64,000 nt of DNA from contig CP136069.1 in the NCBI GenBank assembly GCA_032622095.1, positions 161,065,043 to 161,129,042 on the forward strand, given 5' to 3'. The translations under genes and the position numbers were made by a program. The stretch is from Siphonodentalium dalli (lineage: Eukaryota; Mollusca; Scaphopoda; Gadilida; Siphonodentaliidae). Each line of letters begins with the position of its first letter. The first letter of the stretch is position 1. The notes beneath the pieces were generated by a model that saw only the letters and a program-made list of their open reading frames with translations, searched no databases and was not told the DNA's origin. Shown here piece by piece: positions 25,422-41,900 of this stretch.

Positions 25422-28400
25422 GCATCCTATGTTAAATCAATCAACACGGTATCATAGCATCCTATGTTAAATCAATCAGCACGGTATCATAGCATCCTAT
25501 GTTACATCAATCAGCACTGTATCGTAGCATCCTATGTTAAATCAATCAACACGGTATCATAGCATCCTATGTTAAATCAATCAGCACGGTATCATGGCAT
25601 CCTATGTTACATCAATCAGCACGGTATCATAGCATCCTATGTTAAATCAATCAGCACGGTATCATAGCATCCTATGTTAAATCAATCAGCACGGTATCAT
25701 AGCATCCTATGTTAAATCAATCAGCACTGTATCATGGTATCCTATGTTAAATCAATCAGCACGGTATCATAGCATCCTATGTTAAATCAATCAGCACGGT
25801 ATCATAGCATCCTATGTTAAATCAATCAGCACGGTATCATAGCATCCTATGTTACATCAATCAGCACGGTATCATGGCATCCTATGTTAAATCAATCAGC
25901 ACGGTATCATAGCATCCTATGTTAAATCAATCAGCACGGTATCATAGCATCCTATGTTACATCAATCAGCACGGTATCATAGCATCCTATGTTAAATCAA
26001 TCAGCACGGTATCATGGCATCCTATGTTAAATCAATCAGCACGGTATCATGGTATCCTATGTTACATCAATCAGCACGGTATCGTGGTATCCTATGTTAA
26101 ATCAATCAGCACGGTATCATAGCATCCTATGTTACATCAATCAGCACTGTATCATAGCATCCTATGTTACATCAATCAGCACGGTATCATGGCATCCTAT
26201 GTTAAATCAATCAGCACGGTATCATAGCATCCTATGTTAAATCAATCAGCACGGTATCATAGCATCCTATGTTAAATCAATCAACACGGTATCATAGCAT
26301 CCTATGTTAAATCAATCAGCACGGTATCATAGCATCCTATGTTAAATCAATCAGCACTGTATCATGGCATCCTATGTTAAATCAATCAGCACGGTATCAT
26401 AGCATCCTATGTTACATCAATCAGCACGGTATCATAGCATCCTATGTTAAATCAATCAGCACGGTATCATAGCATCCTATGTTAAATCAATCAGCACGGT
26501 ATCATAGCATCCTATGTTAAATCAATCAGCACGGTATCATAGCATCCTATGTTAAATCAATCAGCACGGTATCATAGCATCCTATGTTAAATCAATCAGC
26601 ACGGTATCATAGCATCCTATGTTAAATCAATCAGCACTGTATCATGGCATCCTATGTTAAATCAATCAGCACTGTATCATAGCATCCTATGTTAAATCAA
26701 TCAGCACTGTATCATGGTATCCTATGTTAAATCAATCAGCACGGTATCATAGCATCCTATGTTAAATCAATCAGCACGGTATCATAGCATCCTATGTTAA
26801 ATTAATCAGCACGGTATCATAGCATCCTATGTTAAATCAATCAGCACGGTATCATGGCATCCTATGTTACATCAATCAGCACTGTATCATAGCATCCTAT
26901 GTTAAATCAATCAGCACTGTATCATGGTATCCTATGTTACATCAATCAGCACGGTATCATAGCATCCTATGTTACATCAATCAGCACGGTATCATAGCAT
27001 CCTATGTTAAATCAATCAGCACGGTATCATGGTATCCTATGTTAAATCAATCAGCACGGTATCATAGCATCCTATGTTACATCAATCAGCACGGTATCAT
27101 GGTATCCTATGTTAAATCAATCAGCACGGTATCATGGCATCCTATGTTACATCAATCAGCACGGTATCATAGCATCCTATGTTAAATCAATCAGCACTGT
27201 ATCATGGCATCCTATGTTAAATCAATCAGCACGGTATCATGGCATCCTATGTTACATCAATCAGCACGGTATCATAGCATCCTATGTTAAATCAATCAGC
27301 ACGGTATCATAGCATCCTATGTTATATCAATCAGCACGGTATCATGGTATCCTATGTTACATCAATCAGCACGGTATCATAGCATCCTATGTTAAATCAA
27401 TCAGCACGGTATCATGGTATCCTATGTTACATCAATCAGCACGGTATCATAGCATCCTATGTTAAATCAATCAGCACTGTATCATAGCATCCTATGTTAA
27501 ATCAATCAGCACGGTATCATGGTATCCTATGTTACATCAATCAGCACGGTATCATGGCATCCTATGTTAAATCAATCAGCACTGTATCATGGTATCCTAT
27601 GTTAAATCAATCAGCACTGTATCATAGCATCCTATGTTAAATCAATCAACACGGTATCATGGCATCCTATGTTACATCAATCAGCACTGTATCATGGCAT
27701 CCTATGTTACATCAATCAGCACGGTATCATGGTATCCTATGTTACATCAATCAGCACGGTATCATGGCATCCTATGTTAAATCAATCAGCACGGTATCAT
27801 AGCATCCTATGTTAAATCAATCAGCACTGTATCATAGCATCCTATGTTAAATCAATCAGCACGGTATCATAGCATCCTATGTTACATCAATCAGCACGGT
27901 ATCATAGCATCCTATGTTAAATTAATCAGCACGGTATCATAGCATCCTATGTTACATCAATCAGCACGGTATCGTAGCATCCTATGTTAAATCAATCAAC
28001 ACGGTATCATAGCATCCTATGTTAAATCAATCAGCACGGTATCATAGCATCCTATGTTAAATCAATCAGCACGGTATCATGGCATCCTATGTTAAATCAA
28101 TCAGCACGGTATCATAGCATCCTATGTTAAATCAATCAGCACGGTATCATAGCATCCTATGTTAAATCAATCAGCACGGTATCATGGCATCCTATGTTAA
28201 ATCAATCAGCACGGTATCATGGCATCCTATGTTACATCAATCAGCACGGTATCATGGCATCCTATGTTAAATCAATCAGCACGGTATCATAGCATCCTAT
28301 GTTAAATCAATCAGCACGGTATCATAGCATCCTATGTTAAATCAATCAGCACGGTATCATGGCATCCTATGTTAAATCAATCAGCACGGTATCATGGCAT

Positions 28401-31400
28401 CCTATGTTACATCAATCAGCACGGTATCATGGCATCCTATGTTAAATCAATCAGCACGGTATCATGGCATCCTATGTTAAATCAATCAGCACGGTATCAT
28501 AGCATCCTATGTTAAATCAATCAGCACGGTATCATGGCATCCTATGTTAAATCAATCAGCACGGTATCATGGCATCCTATGTTACATCAATCAGCACGGT
28601 ATCATAGCATCCTATGTTAAATCAATCAGCACGGTATCATGGCATCCTATGTTAAATCAATCAGCACGGTATCATGGCATCCTATGTTACATCAATCAGC
28701 ACGGTATCATAGCATCCTATGTTAAATCAATCAGCACGGTATCATGGCATCCTATGTTACATCAATCAGCACGGTATCATGGCATCCTATGTTAAATCAA
28801 TCAGCACGGTATCATAGCATCCTATGTTAAATCAATCAGCACTGTAATATGGTATCCTATGTTAAATCAATCAGCACTGTATCATGGCATCCTATGTTAA
28901 ATCAATCAGCACTGTATCATGATATCCTATGTTAAATCAATCAGCACGGTATCATAGCATCCTATGTTAAATCAATCAGCACGGTATCATGGCATCCTAT
29001 GTTAAATCAATCAACACGGTATCATAGCATCCTATGTTACATCAATCAGCACGGTATCATAGCATCCTATGTTACATCAATCAGCACGGTATCATAGCAT
29101 CCTATGTTAAATCAATCAGCACTGTATCATGGCATCCTATGTTAAATCAATCAGCACGGTATCATAGCATCCTATGTTAAATCAATCAGCACGGTATCAT
29201 AGCATCCTATGTTAAATCAATCAGCACGGTATCATGGCATCCTATGTTAAATCAATCAACACGGTATCATAGCATCCTATGTTACATCAATCAGCACGGT
29301 ATCATAGCATCCTATGTTACATCAATCAGCACGGTATCATAGCATCCTATGTTAAATCAATCAGCACTGTATCATGGCATCCTATGTTAAATCAATCAGC
29401 ACGGTATCATGGCATCCTATGTTAAATCAATCAGCACGGTATCATGGCATCCTATGTTAAATCAATCAGCACGGTATCATAGCATCCTATGTTAAATCAA
29501 TCAGCACTGTATCATGGTATCCTATGTTACATCAATCAGCACGGTATCATAGCATCCTATGTTACATCAATCAGCACGGTATCATAGCATCCTATGTTAA
29601 ATCAATCAGCACGGTATCATGGCATCCTATGTTAAATCAATCAGCACGGTATCATAGCATCCTATGTTAAATCAATCAGCACGGTATCATGGCATCCTAT
29701 GTTAAATCAATCAGCACGGTATCATAGCGTCCTATGTTACATCAATCAGCACGGTATCATGGCATCCTATGTTAAATCAATCAGCACGGTATCATAGTAT
29801 CCTATGTTAAATCAATCAACACGGTATCATAGCATCCTATGTTAAATCAATCAGCACGGTATCATGGTATCCTATGTTAAATCAATCAGCACGGTATCAT
29901 AGCATCCTATGTTAAATCAATCAGCACGGTATCATGGCATCCTATGTTAAATCAATCAGCACGGTATCATAGCATCCTATGTTAAATCAATCAGCACGGT
30001 ATCATGGCATCCTATGTTAAATCAATCAGCACGGTATCATAGCGTCCTATGTTAAATCAATCAGCACGGTATCATAGCATCCTATGTTAAATCAATCAGC
30101 ACGGTATCATGGCATCCTATGTTAAATCAATCAGCACGGTATCATAGTATCCTATGTTAAATCAATCAACACGGTATCATAGCATCCTATGTTAAATCAA
30201 TCAGCACGGTATCATGGTATCCTATGTTAAATCAATCAGCACGGTATCATAGTATCCTATGTTAAATCAATCAACACGGTATCATAGCATCCTATGTTAA
30301 ATCAATCAGCACGGTATCGTAGCATCCTATGTTAAATCAATCAGCACGGTATCGTAGCATCCTATGTTAAATCAATCAACACGGTATCGTGGCATCCTAT
30401 GTTATATCAATCAGCACGGTATCATGGTATCCTATGTTAAATCAATCAGCACGGTATCATAGCATCCTATGTTAAATCAATCAGCACGGTATCATAGCAT
30501 CCTATGTTAAATCAATCAGCACGGTATCATAGCATCCTATGTTACATCAATCAGCACGGTATCATGGCATCCTATGTTACATCAATCAGCACGGTATCAT
30601 AGCATCCTATGTTAAATCAATCAGCACGGTTTCATGGTATCCTATGTTAAATCAATCAGCACGGTATCATAGCATCCTATGTTACATCAATCAGCACGGT
30701 ATCATGGTATCCTATGTTACATCAATCAGCACGGTATCATAGCATCCTATGTTACATCAATCAGCACGGTATCATAGCATCCTATGTTAAATCAATCAGC
30801 ACGGTATCATAGCATCCTATGTTAAATCAATCAGCACGGTATCATAGCATCCTATGTTAAATCAATCAGCACTGTATCATGGCATCCTATGTTAAATCAA
30901 TCAACACGGTATCATAGCATCCTATGTTAAATCAATCAGCACGGTATCATAGCATCCTATGTTAAATCAATCAGCACGGTATCATGGTATCCTATGTTAA
31001 ATCAATCAGCACGGTATCATAGCATCCTATGTTACATCAATCAGCACGGTATCATGGTATCCTATGTTACATCAATCAGCACGGTATCATAGCATCCTAT
31101 GTTACATCAATCAGCACGGTATCATGGCATCCTATGTTAAATCAATCAGCACGGTATCATAGCATCCTATGTTAAATCAATCAGCACGGTATCATGGCAT
31201 CCTATGTTAAATCAATCAGCACGGTATCATGGTATCCTATGTTAAATCAATCAGCACGGTATCATAGCATCCTATGTTACATCAATCAGCACGGTATCAT
31301 GGTATCCTATGTTACATCAATCAGCACGGTATCATAGCATCCTATGTTACATCAATCAGCACGGTATCATAGCATCCTATGTTAAATCAATCAGCACGGT

Positions 31401-34400
31401 ATCATAGCATCCTATGTTAAATCAATCAGCACGGTATCATAGCATCCTATGTTAAATCAATCAGCACTGTATCATGGCATCCTATGTTAAATCAATCAAC
31501 ACGGTATCATAGCATCCTATGTTAAATCAATCAGCACGGTATCATAGCATCCTATGTTAAATCAATCAGCACGGTATCATAGCATCCTATGTTAAATCAA
31601 TCAGCACGGTATCATAGCATCCTATGTTAAATCAATCAGCACGGTATCATGGTATCCTATGTTACATCAATCAGCACGGTATCATAGCATCCTATGTTAA
31701 ATCAATCAGCACGGTATCATAGCATCCTATGTTAAATCAATCAGCACGGTATCATGGTATCCTATGTTACATCAATCAGCACGGTATCATAGCATCCTAT
31801 GTTACATCAATCAGCACGGTATCATAGCATCCTATGTTAAATCAATCAGCACGGTATCATAGCATCCTATGTTAAATCAATCAGCACGGTATCATAGCAT
31901 CCTATGTTAAATCAATCAGCACTGTATCATGGCATCCTATGTTAAATCAATCAACACGGTATCATAGCATCCTATGTTAAATCAATCAGCACGGTATCAT
32001 AGCATCCTATGTTAAATCAATCAGCACGGTATCATAGCATCCTATGTTAAATCAATCAGCACGGTATCATGGCATCCTATGTTAAATCAATCAGCACGGT
32101 ATCATAGCATCCTATGTTAAATCAATCAGCACTGTATCATGGTATCCTATGTTAAATCAATCAGCACGGTATCATAGCATCCTATGTTAAATCAATCAGC
32201 ACGGTATCATAGCATCCTATGTTAAATCAATCAGCACGGTATCATAGCATCCTATGTTAAATCAATCAGCACGGTATCATGGCATCCTATGTTACATCAA
32301 TCAGCACTGTATCATGGCATCCTATGTTAAATCAATCAGCACGGTATCATGGCATCCTATGTTACATCAATCAACACGGTATCATAGCATCCTATGTTAA
32401 ATCAATCAGCACGGTATCATGGTATCCTATGTTAAATCAATCAGCACGGTATCATAGCATCCTATGTTACATCAATCAGCACTGTATCATGGCATCCTAT
32501 GTTAAATCAATCAACACGGTATCATGGTATCCTATGTTACATCAATCAGCACGGTATCATGGCATCCTATGTTAAATCAATCAGCACGGTATCATAGCAT
32601 CCTATGTTAAATCAATCAGCACGGTATCATAGCATCCTATGTTAAATCAATCAGCACGGTATCATGGCATCCTATGTTAAATCAATCAGCACGGTATCAT
32701 GGCATCCTATGTTAAATCAATCAGCACGGTATCATGGTATCCTATGTTAAATCAATCAGCACGGTATCATAGCATCCTATGTTAAATCAATCAGCACGGT
32801 ATCATGGCATCCTATGTTAAATCAATCAGCACGGTATCATAGCATCCTATGTTAAATCAATCAGCACGGTATCATGGTATCCTATGTTAAATCAATCAGC
32901 ACGGTATCATAGCATCCTATGTTAAATCAATCAGCACGGTATCATGGTATCCTATGTTAAATCAATCAGCACGGTATCATAGCATCCTATGTTAAATCAA
33001 TCAGCACGGTATCATAGCATCCTATGTTAAATCAATCAGCACGGTATCATAGCATCCTATGTTAAATCAATCAGCACGGTATCATGGCATCCTATGTTAA
33101 ATCAATCAACACGGTATCATAGCATCCTATGTTAAATCAATCAGCACGGTATCATAGCATCCTATGTTAAATCAATCAGCACGGTATCATGGCATCCTAT
33201 GTTAAATCAATCAGCACGGTATCATGGCATCCTATGTTAAATCAATCAGCACGGTATCATAGCATCCTATGTTAAATCAATCAGCACTGTATCATGGCAT
33301 CCTATGTTAAATCAATCAACACGGTATCATAGCATCCTATGTTAAATCAATCAGCACGGTATCATAGCATCCTATGTTAAATCAATCAGCACGGTATCAT
33401 GGCATCCTATGTTAAATCAATCAGCACGGTATCATAGCATCCTATGTTAAATCAATCAGCACTGTATCATAGCATCCTATGTTAAATCAATCAGCACGGT
33501 ATCATGGCATCCTATGTTACATCAATCAGCACTGTATCATGGCATCCTATGTTAAATCAATCAGCACGGTATCATGGCATCCTATGTTACATCAATCAAC
33601 ACGGTATCATAGCATCCTATGTTAAATCAATCAGCACGGTATCATGGTATCCTATGTTAAATCAATCAGCACGGTATCATAGCATCCTATGTTACATCAA
33701 TCAGCACTGTATCATGGCATCCTATGTTACATCAATCAGCACTGTATCATGGCATCCTATGTTAAATCAATCAACACGGTATCATGGTATCCTATGTTAC
33801 ATCAATCAGCACGGTATCATGGCATCCTATGTTAAATCAATCAGCACGGTATCATAGCATCCTATGTTAAATCAATCAGCACGGTATCATAGCATCCTAT
33901 GTTAAATCAATCAGCACGGTATCATGGCATCCTATGTTAAATCAATCAGCACGGTATCATAGCATCCTATGTTAAATCAATCAGCACGGTATCATGGCAT
34001 CCTATGTTAAATCAATCAGCACGGTATCATGGTATCCTATGTTACATCAATCAGCACGGTATCATGGCATCCTATGTTAAATCAATCAGCACTGTATCAT
34101 AGCATCCTATGTTAAATCAATCAGCACGGTATCATGGCATCCTATGTTAAATCAATCAGCACGGTATCATAGCATCCTATGTTAAATCAATCAGCACTGT
34201 ATCATGGTATCCTATGTTAAATCAATCAGCACGGTATCATGGTATCCTATGTTACATCAATCAGCACTGTATCATGGCATCCTATGTTACATCAATCAGC
34301 ACGGTATCATGGTATCCTATGTTACATCAATCAGCACGGTATCGTGGCATCCTATGTTACATCAATCAGCACTGTATCATGGCGTCCTATGTTAAATCAA

Positions 34401-37400
34401 TCAGCACGGTATCATAGCATCCTATGTTAAATCAATCAGCACTGTATCATGGCGTCCTATGTTACATCAATCAGCACGGTATCGTGGCATCCTATGTTAC
34501 ATCAATCAGCACGGTATCATGGCGTCCTATGTTAAATCAATCAGCACTGTATCATAGCATCCTATGTTAAATCAATCAGCACGGTATCATAGCATCCTAT
34601 GTTAAATCAATCAGCACGGTATCATAGCATCCTATGTTAAATCAATCAGCACGGTATCATAGCATCCTATGTTAAATCAATCAGCACGGTATCATAGCAT
34701 CCTATGTTAAATCAATCAGCACGGTATCATGGTATCCTATGTTAAATCAATCAGCACGGTATCATAGCATCCTATGTTACATCAATCAGCACGGTATCAT
34801 AGCATCCTATGTTAAATCAATTAGCACGGTATCATAGCATCCTATGTTAAATCAATCAGCACGGTATCATGGCATCCTATGTTAAATCAATCAGCACTGT
34901 ATCATGGCGTCCTATGTTACATCAATCAGCACGGTATCATGGTATCCTATGTTACATCAATCAGCACGGTATCATGGCATCCTATGTTAAATCAATCAGC
35001 ACGGTATCATAGCATCCTATGTTAAATCAATCAGCACGGTATCATAGCATCCTATGTTAAATCAATCAGCACGGTATCATGGCATCCTATGTTAAATCAA
35101 TCAGCACTGTATCATGGCATCCTATGTTACATCAATCAGCACTGTATCATGGCATCCTATGTTAAATCAATCAGCACGGTATCATTGCATCCTATGTTAA
35201 ATCAATCAGCACGGTATCATGGCATCCTATGTTACATCAATCAGCACGGTATCATGGCATCCTATGTTAAATCAATCAGCACTGTATCATGGCATCCTAT
35301 GTTACATCAATCAGCACTGTATCATGGCATCCTATGTTAAATCAATCAGCACGGTATCATGGCATCCTATGTTAAATCAATCAGCACGGTATCATGGCAT
35401 CCTATGTTAAATCAATCAGCACTGTATCATAGCATCCTATGTTACATCAATCAGCACTGTATCATGGCATCCTATGTTAAATCAATCAGCACGGTATCAT
35501 GGCATCCTATGTTAAATCAATCAGCACGGTATCATGGCATCCTATGTTACATCAATCAGCACTGTATCATGGCATCCTATGTTACATCAATCAGCACTGT
35601 ATCATAGCATCCTATGTTACATCAATCAGCACGGTATCATGGCATCCTATGTTAAATCAATCAGCACGGTATCATGGCATCCTATGTTACATCAATCAGC
35701 ACGGTATCATAGCATCCTATGTTAAATCAATCAGCACGGTATCATAGCATCCTATGTTAAATCAATCAGCACGGTATCATGGCATCCTATGTTAAATCAA
35801 TCAGCACTGTATCATGGCATCCTATGTTAAATCAATCAGCACGGTATCATAGCATCCTATGTTAAATCAATCAGCACGGTATCATAGCATCCTATGTTAA
35901 ATCAATCAGCACGGTATCATGGCATCCTATGTTACATCAATCAGCACGGTATCATGGCATCCTATGTTAAATCAATCAGCACTGTATCATGGCATCCTAT
36001 GTTACATCAATCAGCACTGTATCATGGCATCCTATGTTAAATCAATCAGCACGGTATCATGGCATCCTATGTTAAATCAATCAGCACGGTATCATGGCAT
36101 CCTATGTTACATCAATCAGCACTGTATCATGGCATCCTATGTTACATCAATCAGCACTGTATCATAGCATCCTATGTTAAATCAATCAGCACGGTATCAT
36201 AGCATCCTATGTTAAATCAATCAGCACGGTATCATAGCATCCTATGTTAAATCAATCAGCACGGTATCATAGCATCCTATGTTAAATCAATCAGCACGGT
36301 ATCATAGCATCCTATGTTAAATCAATCAGCACGGTATCATAGCATCCTATGTTAAATCAATCAGCACGGTATCATAGCATCCTATGTTAAATCAATCAGC
36401 ACGGTATCATGGTATCCTATGTTAAATCAATCAGCACGGTATCATAGCATCCTATGTTACATCAATCAGCACGGTATCATAGCATCCTATGTTAAATCAA
36501 TCAGCACGGTATCATAGCATCCTATGTTAAATCAATCAGCACGGTATCATGGCATCCTATGTTAAATCAATCAGCACTGTATCATGGCGTCCTATGTTAC
36601 ATCAATCAGCACGGTATCATGGTATCCTATGTTACATCAATCAGCACGGTATCATGGCATCCTATGTTAAATCAATCAGCACGGTATCATAGCATCCTAT
36701 GTTACATCAATCAGCACGGTATCATGGCATCCTATGTTAAATCAATCAGCACGGTATCATGGCATCCTATGTTACATCAATCAGCACGGTATCATAGCAT
36801 CCTATGTTAAATCAATCAGCACGGTATCATAGCATCCTATGTTAAATCAATCAGCACGGTATCATGGCATCCTATGTTAAATCAATCAGCACTGTATCAT
36901 GGCATCCTATGTTAAATCAATCAGCACGGTATCATAGCATCCTATGTTAAATCAATCAGCACGGTATCATAGCATCCTATGTTAAATCAATCAGCACGGT
37001 ATCATGGCATCCTATGTTAAATCAATCAGCACTGTATCATGGCATCCTATGTTAAATCAATCAGCACTGTATCATAGCATCCTATGTTAAATCAATCAGC
37101 ACGGTATCATGGTATCCTATGTTAAATCAATCAGCACGGTATCATGGCATCCTATGTTAAATCAATCAGCACTGTATCATGGCATCCTATGTTAAATCAA
37201 TCAGCACGGTATCATGGCATCCTATGTTAAATCAATCAGCACGGTATCATAGCATCCTATGTTACATCAATCAGCACGGTATCATGGCATCCTATGTTAA
37301 ATCAATCAGCACGGTATCATAGCATCCTATGTTACATCAATCAGCACGGTATCATAGCATCCTATGTTAAATCAATCAGCACGGTATCATGGCATCCTAT

Positions 37401-38432
37401 GTTAAATCAATCAGCACGGTATCATGGCATCCTATGTTAAATCAATCAGCACGGTATCATGGTATCCTATGTTAAATCAATCAGCACTGTATCATGGCAT
37501 CCTATGTTAAATCAATCAGCACGGTATCATGGCATCCTATGTTAAATCAATCAGCACGGTATCATGGCATCCTATGTTAAATCAATCAGCACTGTATCAT
37601 AGCATCCTATGTTAAATCAATCAGCACGGTATCATGGTATCCTATGTTAAATCAATCAGCACTGTATCATGGCATCCTATGTTAAATCAATCAGCACTGT
37701 ATCATGGCATCCTATGTTAAATCAATCAGCACGGTATCATGGCATCCTATGTTAAATCAATCAGCACGGTATCATAGCATCCTATGTTACATCAATCAGC
37801 ACGGTATCATGGCATCCTATGTTAAATCAATCAGCACTGTATCATAGCATCCTATGTTAAATCAATCATCACGGTATCATAGCATCCTATGTTAAATCAA
37901 TCAGCACTGTATCATGGCGTCCTATGTTAAATCAATCAGCACGGTATCATGGCATCCTATGTTAAATCAATCAGCACGGTATCATAGCATCCTATGTTAC
38001 ATCAATCAGCACGGTATCATGGCATCCTATGTTAAATCAATCAGCACGGTATCATAGCATCCTATGTTACATCAATCAGCACGGTATCATAGCATCCTAT
38101 GTTAAATCAATCAGCACGGTATCATGGCATCCTATGTTAAATCAATCAGCACGGTATCGTGGCATCCTATGTTAAATCAATCAGCACGGTATCATAGCAT
38201 CCTATGTTAAATCAATCAGCACGGTATCATGGTATCCTATGTTAAATCAATCAGCACTGTATCATGGCATCCTATGTTAAATCAATCAGCACGGTATCAT
38301 GGCATCCTATGTTAAATCAATCAGCACGGTATCATAGCATCCTATGTTACATCAATCAGCACGGTATCATGGCATCCTATGTTAAATCAATCAGCACGGT
38401 ATCATGGCATCCTATGTTAAATCAATCAGCAC

Positions 38433-38957
38433 TGTATCATGGCATCCTATGTTAAATCAATCAGCACGGTATCATGGCATCCTATGTTAAATCAATCAGC
38501 ACGGTATCATGGCATCCTATGTTAAATCAATCAGCACGGTATCATGGCATCCTATGTTAAATCAATCAGCACTGTATCATGGCATCCTATGTTAAATCAA
38601 TCAGCACGGTATCATGGCATCCTATGTTAAATCAATCAGCACGGTATCATGGCATCCTATGTTAAATCAATCAGCACGGTATCATGGCATCCTATGTTAA
38701 ATCAATCAGCACGGTATCATGGCATCCTATGTTAAATCAATCAGCACTGTATCATGGCATCCTATGTTAAATCAATCAGCACGGTATCATGGCATCCTAT
38801 GTTAAATCAATCAGCACGGTATCATGGCATCCTATGTTAAATCAATCAGCACGGTATCATGGCATCCTATGTTAAATCAATCAGCACGGTATCATGGCAT
38901 CCTATGTTAAATCAATCAGCACTGTATCATGGCATCCTATGTTAAATCAATCAGCAC
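38433..38957 (+). repeat. HOR: 140/175-bp units marked by T1
   Basis: In an otherwise uniform run of G1-G9-C11 units, T1 units occur at 38433, 38573, 38748 and 38923, spaced 140, 175 and 175 bp. The four- or five-monomer blocks are recently homogenised. Confidence 0.85.
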
Positions 38958-41900
38958 GGTATCATGGTATCCTATGTTAAATCAATCAGCACGGTATCAT
39001 AGCATCCTATGTTAAATCAATCAGCACGGTATCATGGTATCCTATGTTACATCAATCAGCACGGTATCATAGCATCCTATGTTAAATCAATCAGCACGGT
39101 ATCATGGCATCCTATGTTAAATCAATCAGCACGGTATCATAGCATCCTATGTTAAATCAATCAGCACGGTATCATGGCATCCTATGTTAAATCAATCAGC
39201 ACGGTATCATGGTATCCTATGTTAAATCAATCAGCACGGTATCATAGCATCCTATGTTAAATCAATCAGCACGGTATCATGGTGTCCTATGTTAAATCAA
39301 TCAGCACGGTATCATGGCGTCCTATGTTAAATCAATCAGCACGGTATCATAGCATCCTATGTTAAATCAATCAGCACGGTATCATGGTGTCCTATGTTAA
39401 ATCAATCAGCACGGTATCATGGTGTCCTATGTTAAATCAATCAGCACGGTATCATGGTGTCCTATGTTAAATCAATCAGCACGGTATCATGGTATCCTAT
39501 GTTAAATCAATCAGCACGGTATCATAGCATCCTATGTTAAATCAATCAGCACGGTATCATGGTGTCCTATGTTAAATCAATCAGCACGGTATCATGGTGT
39601 CCTATGTTAAATCAATCAGCACGGTATCATGGCGTCCTATGTTAAATCAATCAGCACTGTATCATGGTATCCTATGTTAAATCAATCAGCACTGTATCAT
39701 GGCGTCCTATGTTAAATCAATCAGCACTGTATCATAGCATCCTATGTTACATCAATCAGCACGGTATCATGGTATCCTATGTTAAATCAATCAGCACGGT
39801 ATCATAGCATCCTATGTTAAATCAATCAACACGGTATCATAGCATCCTATGTTACATCAATCAGCACTGTATCATAGCATCCTATGTTAAATCAATCAGC
39901 ACGGTATCATAGCATCCTATGTTAAATCAATCAGCACGGTATCATAGCATCCTATGTTAAATCAATCAGCACGGTATCATGGTATCCTATGTTAAATCAA
40001 TCAGCACGGTATCATGGTATCCTATGTTAAATCAATCAACACGGTATCATAGCATCCTATGTTACATCAATCAGCACGGTATCATGGTATCCTATGTTAA
40101 ATCAATCAGCACGGTATCATGGTATCCTATGTTAAATCAATCAGCACGGTATCATAGCATCCTATGTTAAATCAATCAGCACGGTATCATGGTATCCTAT
40201 GTTAAATCAATCAGCACGGTATCATAGCATCCTATGTTAAATCAATCAGCACGGTATCATGGTGTCCTATGTTAAATCAATCAGCACGGTATCATAGCAT
40301 CCTATGTTAAATCAATCAGCACGGTATCATGGCATCCTATGTTAAATCAATCAACACGGTATCATAGCATCCTATGTTATATCAATCAGCACGGTATCAT
40401 GGCGTCCTATGTTAAATCAATCAGCACGGTATCATAGCATCCTATGTTAAATCAATCAGCACGGTATCATGGCATCCTATGTTAAATCAATCAGCACGGT
40501 ATCATAGCATCCTATGTTAAATCAATCAGCACTGTATCATAGCATCCTATGTTACATCAATCAGCACTGTATCATGGTATCCTATGTTAAATCAATCAGC
40601 ACGGTATCATAGCATCCTATGTTAAATCAATCAACACGGTATCATAGCATCCTATGTTACATCAATCAGCACGGTATCATGGCGTCCTATGTTAAATCAA
40701 TCAGCACGGTATCATAGCATCCTATGTTAAATCAATCAACACGGTATCATAGCATCCTATGTTACATCAATCAGCACGGTATCATGGTATCCTATGTTAA
40801 ATCAATCAGCACGGTATCATGGTATCCTATGTTAAATCAATCAGCACGGTATCATGGCATCCTATGTTAAATCAATCAGCACGGTATCATGGTATCCTAT
40901 GTTAAATCAATCAGCACTGTATCATAGCATCCTATGTTAAATCAATCAGCACGGTATCATGGCATCCTATGTTAAATCAATCAGCACTGTATCATGGTAT
41001 CCTATGTTACATCAATCAGCACTGTATCATGGTATCCTATGTTACATCAATCAGCACGGTATCATGGCATCCTATGTTAAATCAATCAGCACTGTATCAT
41101 AGCATCCTATGTTAAATCAATCAGCACTGTATCATGGTATCCTATGTTACATCAATCAGCACGGTATCATAGCATCCTATGTTAAATCAATCAGCACGGT
41201 ATCATAGCATCCTATGTTAAATCAATCAGCACGGTATCATGGCATCCTATGTTAAATCAATCAGCACTGTATCATAGCATCCTATGTTACATCAATCAGC
41301 ACGGTATCATGGCATCCTATGTTAAATCAATCAGCACTGTATCATAGCATCCTATGTTAAATCAATCAGCACGGTATCATAGCATCCTATGTTAAATCAA
41401 TCAGCACGGTATCATGGCATCCTATGTTAAATCAATCAGCACTGTATCATAGCATCCTATGTTAAATCAATCAGCACTGTATCATAGCATCCTATGTTAA
41501 ATCAATCAGCACTGTATCATAGCATCCTATGTTAAATCAATCAGCACTGTATCATAGCATCCTATGTTAAATCAATCAGCACGGTATCATAGCATCCTAT
41601 GTTAAATCAATCAGCACGGTATCATGGCATCCTATGTTAAATCAATCAGCACTGTATCATAGCATCCTATGTTACATCAATCAGCACGGTATCATGGCAT
41701 CCTATGTTAAATCAATCAGCACTGTATCATAGCATCCTATGTTAAATCAATCAGCACGGTATCATAGCATCCTATGTTAAATCAATCAGCACGGTATCAT
41801 GGCGTCCTATGTTAAATCAATCAGCACGGTATCATAGCATCCTATGTTACATCAATCAGCACGGTATCATGGCATCCTATGTTAAATCAATCAGCACGGT